A stretch of 8,136 nucleotides of DNA. It comes from a bacterium. Its GTDB lineage: Bacteria > Pseudomonadota > Gammaproteobacteria > Burkholderiales > Burkholderiaceae_C. Below the pieces are notes generated by a model. The model saw only the letters and a list, made by a program, of their open reading frames with translations. It was not told the DNA's origin and ran no database searches. This document shows, one piece after another, positions 6,502 through 8,136 of the stretch. Positions within the stretch are counted from its first letter, which is position 1, and every line of letters begins with the position of its first letter. The stretch spans positions 1-8,136 of the forward strand of contig JAVBYK010000120.1 of assembly GCA_030824095.1 (NCBI GenBank), given 5' to 3'. The translations under genes were made by a program, and so were the position numbers.

Positions 6502-7641
6502 TCAAACGGCCTCGGCAATGTAGGTGATGGTCATGGTCTGATTGTGCAACCTGCACTCCACCGCCGGGCTGAAAGGACTGATCTCGCCGTAGGAATAAAA
6601 ACCGGCCAATGTGGCGCCTTTGCCGAACACCTGCCCGACAGCCTCAACCTCTTCATCCACCCGCCCGCCCATGACCAGTTTGCGCCCCACACAGCTCACC
6701 AGCAGCGCCAGTCCGTCGCGCGTGTGGGTCTGCATGGCTTTGGCGGCTTGTGCCGCTGCCTCTGCCCCGTCCACCAGCGCATCGGTGCTGGCGTGCATCA
6801 GCCGCAAATAGCCATCGGGATCGATGTCTCCGGCCAACGTCAGGCTGCCGGCGGCCTCATCCACGCCCAGGATGGTGCGAATCAATCCAACCTCGGCATG
6901 GTCGCTACTCAGCATGGCAAACGGAAACAGCAGACCCGAGGCGGGCAATCCGTTGGCGTGTTCCCCCAGATAGCGCTTGTAGACCTGCAGCGCCGGCTCA
7001 CCATCCAGTTCGAACAGCACATTGTTCTGGCACCGCGTGACCTTGCGCGCCGGGCCAAAGGGGGACCAGCCGCCAAACGAGCCATGTGCAAACTCCAGCG
7101 CGTCGCCATACAGGCCAACACAGGTCAGGCGGTTGCTACTGACGCCTTTGTCGTCCAGCACCCAGGTCTGAGCAAAGGCGCCACCATCTCCGGCCAGTCC
7201 ACCGGTGATGGGAACCTTGGGACCCAGCATGTCGGTCATGCCGGACAAGACCGCGCTGCCGTTGATGCTCACGCCCTGACCGAAGATCAGCACGGCACGC
7301 AGGCCCGCTATCGGCAGGCCGGATGCCAGGCGCTTGCCGGCCGCAAAGGAATCATCCATGGCGGCCAGCGTGGTGCTGACCTGCGCCAGACGCACCTGGT
7401 CAAAGTGCATGGCCGTCACGACCAGCGTGCCATCTTCCACGCCCTGTGCCGAGATTTCGCCAGCGGTGGAGCAACCAGCACGGCGGGCGATTGGAAAGGC
7501 TTCAGCCAAAACGGCAGCAGCGCCCTGCAGCGCCTCTACCGAGCCAAACGCCAAAATCAGGTTGGGCTCAATGGCCGCCAGCGCAGCCAGGTCCTGCGCA
7601 CACACGGGAAACTGGCGGAAGGTGGACTGCAAGACTTGCAT
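6502..7641 (-). CDS. FIST-domain (FIST_N + FIST_C) sensory protein, NosP-like candidate
   Basis: A 379-residue cytosolic protein of typical FIST length. FIST_N signatures are GCSTAGEI (56-63) and ITGGLAGDGG (145-154). The middle motif HGSFGGWSPFGP spans 186-197, followed by NVLFELDGEPAL. FIST_C signatures include RTILGVDEAAGSLTLAGDI (255-273) and GFYSYGEISPF (347-357). FIST proteins are ligand-sensing signal proteins. A subset, NosP, binds haem, senses nitric oxide and controls a co-encoded histidine kinase linked to c-di-GMP. The neighbours here, a PAS hybrid kinase 20 nt downstream and then an HD-GYP regulator, match that arrangement. Haem binding is not shown: candidate ligand histidines include H79, H186, H228, H248, H282 and H367, and I cannot say which, if any, is used. 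The ATG at 7641 lies 16 nt after the ligase stop with a weak GGGG element upstream; a nearby ATG at 7648 is out of frame. Other FIST ligands remain possible. Confidence 0.9.
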   Translation of the reverse strand: MQVLQSTFRQFPVCAQDLAALAAIEPNLILAFGSVEALQGAAAVLAEAFPIARRAGCSTAGEISAQGVEDGTLVVTAMHFDQVRLAQVSTTLAAMDDSFAAGKRLASGLPIAGLRAVLIFGQGVSINGSAVLSGMTDMLGPKVPITGGLAGDGGAFAQTWVLDDKGVSSNRLTCVGLYGDALEFAHGSFGGWSPFGPARKVTRCQNNVLFELDGEPALQVYKRYLGEHANGLPASGLLFPFAMLSSDHAEVGLIRTILGVDEAAGSLTLAGDIDPDGYLRLMHASTDALVDGAEAAAQAAKAMQTHTRDGLALLVSCVGRKLVMGGRVDEEVEAVGQVFGKGATLAGFYSYGEISPFSPAVECRLHNQTMTITYIAEAV

Positions 7642-7657
7642 GGTTCATGCCCCGTGG

Positions 7658-8136
7658 CTAGGGTTTCTGGTACTGCGCACGCAGAAGGTTCTTCTGCACT
7701 TTGCCCATGGTGTTGCGCGGCAGTTCAGGCACCACGTAGCAACGCTTGGGTATCTTGAAGTTTGCCAGCATTCTCTTGAGCTCGGACAAAACTTTTTCCG
7801 GATTCACCAAGACACCCGGCTTGGCAATGACAACAGCCACCCCGACCTCACCAAAGTCCGTGTCCGGCACGCCCACCACCGCGCTCTCAGCCACACCGGG
7901 CAAGGTGTTGATAGTGCCCTCGATCTCGGCCGGGTACACGTTGTAGCCGCCACTGATGATCAGGTCCTTGCTGCGTCCGACGATGGTCACATAGCCATCG
8001 GCATCCACGCGGCCCACGTCGCCGGTTTTGAAGTAGCCGTCCGCGGTGAACTCTTCCTTCGTCTTTTCCGGCATCTGCCAGTAGCCGCTGAACACATTCG
8101 GGCCCTTGACCTGGATGCCACCGACCTCGCCATTGG
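7658..8136 (-). CDS. matB: acyl-CoA ligase C-terminal part, probably malonyl-CoA synthetase (5' end outside window)
   Basis: The last 158 residues of an ANL-superfamily adenylate-forming ligase; the frame is open to the window edge, and the GTG at 8095 is not a real start. Visible are the YFKTGDVGR motif with its ribose-binding Asp, the hinge region GRSKDLIISGGYNVYPAEIE, and the C-terminal catalytic Lys in PRNTMGKVQKN. The combination KGPNVFSGYWQMPEKT, ISGGYNVYP and ELPRNTMGKVQKNLLR resembles malonyl-CoA synthetases (MatB), which make malonyl-CoA from malonate, ATP and CoA. Other short- or medium-chain acyl-CoA ligases share much of this, and the substrate-determining N-terminal domain is missing. 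It ends 16 nt before the FIST gene on the same strand, so co-transcription with the signalling genes is likely. The promoter of the whole operon would be upstream of this gene, beyond the window. Confidence 0.85.
   Translation of the reverse strand, partial: NGEVGGIQVKGPNVFSGYWQMPEKTKEEFTADGYFKTGDVGRVDADGYVTIVGRSKDLIISGGYNVYPAEIEGTINTLPGVAESAVVGVPDTDFGEVGVAVVIAKPGVLVNPEKVLSELKRMLANFKIPKRCYVVPELPRNTMGKVQKNLLRAQYQKP

Noticed and set aside
6337..7758. Long plus-strand open frame of 473 codons opposite the FIST gene and the kinase 5' end
   Set aside because: It crosses three real minus-strand genes, its translation has no recognisable domain and is rich in Gln/His/Arg/Gly as expected for an antisense shadow of GC-rich coding sequence, and the minus-strand products have clear family motifs.
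7658..8095. A 145-residue stand-alone protein starting at 8095
   Set aside because: The frame stays open upstream to the window edge with continuing ligase sequence (VKGPNVFSGYW), so 8095 is an internal GTG of a truncated gene.

Overview
The window looks like a chromosomal segment of a GC-rich betaproteobacterium, most likely Burkholderiales/Comamonadaceae (a Rhodoferax- or Polaromonas-type genome). The basis is codon usage, the style of the P-type ATPase and acyl-CoA ligase, and an AT-rich intergenic element resembling a repeat I recall from that family. This is inference from sequence style; no search was run. Coding density is very high, and no RNA genes, IS elements, CRISPR arrays or integration sites were seen.

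Left part (1-1778): the N-terminal 409 codons of a CcoI/FixI-type copper-transporting P-type ATPase run leftward off the window. Diverging from it is a small universal stress protein gene (1335-1778). The shared intergenic region holds a perfect FNR/Anr box, TTGAT-N4-ATCAA, at 1264-1277. This fits oxygen-limited expression of cbb3-oxidase assembly and stress functions.

Middle (1779-1859): a short AT-rich spacer between the convergent usp and response-regulator genes carries a perfect 9-bp inverted repeat and a repeated TTTGATAG motif.

Right part (1860-8136, all minus strand): a probable four-gene operon, transcribed right to left. It runs from an acyl-CoA ligase that looks like malonyl-CoA synthetase (5' end outside the window), through a FIST-domain sensor (16-nt gap) and a 1180-aa soluble hybrid histidine kinase (20-nt gap; three PAS-type domains, HisKA, HATPase, two receivers, Hpt), to a REC-HD-GYP c-di-GMP phosphodiesterase (35-nt gap, GTG start). 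FIST protein + PAS hybrid kinase + HD-GYP regulator is the gene logic of NosP/NahK nitric-oxide signalling known in Pseudomonas, Shewanella and Vibrio. The most interesting reading is therefore a nitric-oxide (or other FIST-ligand) to c-di-GMP relay, here joined to an acyl-CoA/malonyl-CoA ligase gene and lying next to an FNR-controlled cbb3-oxidase assembly locus.
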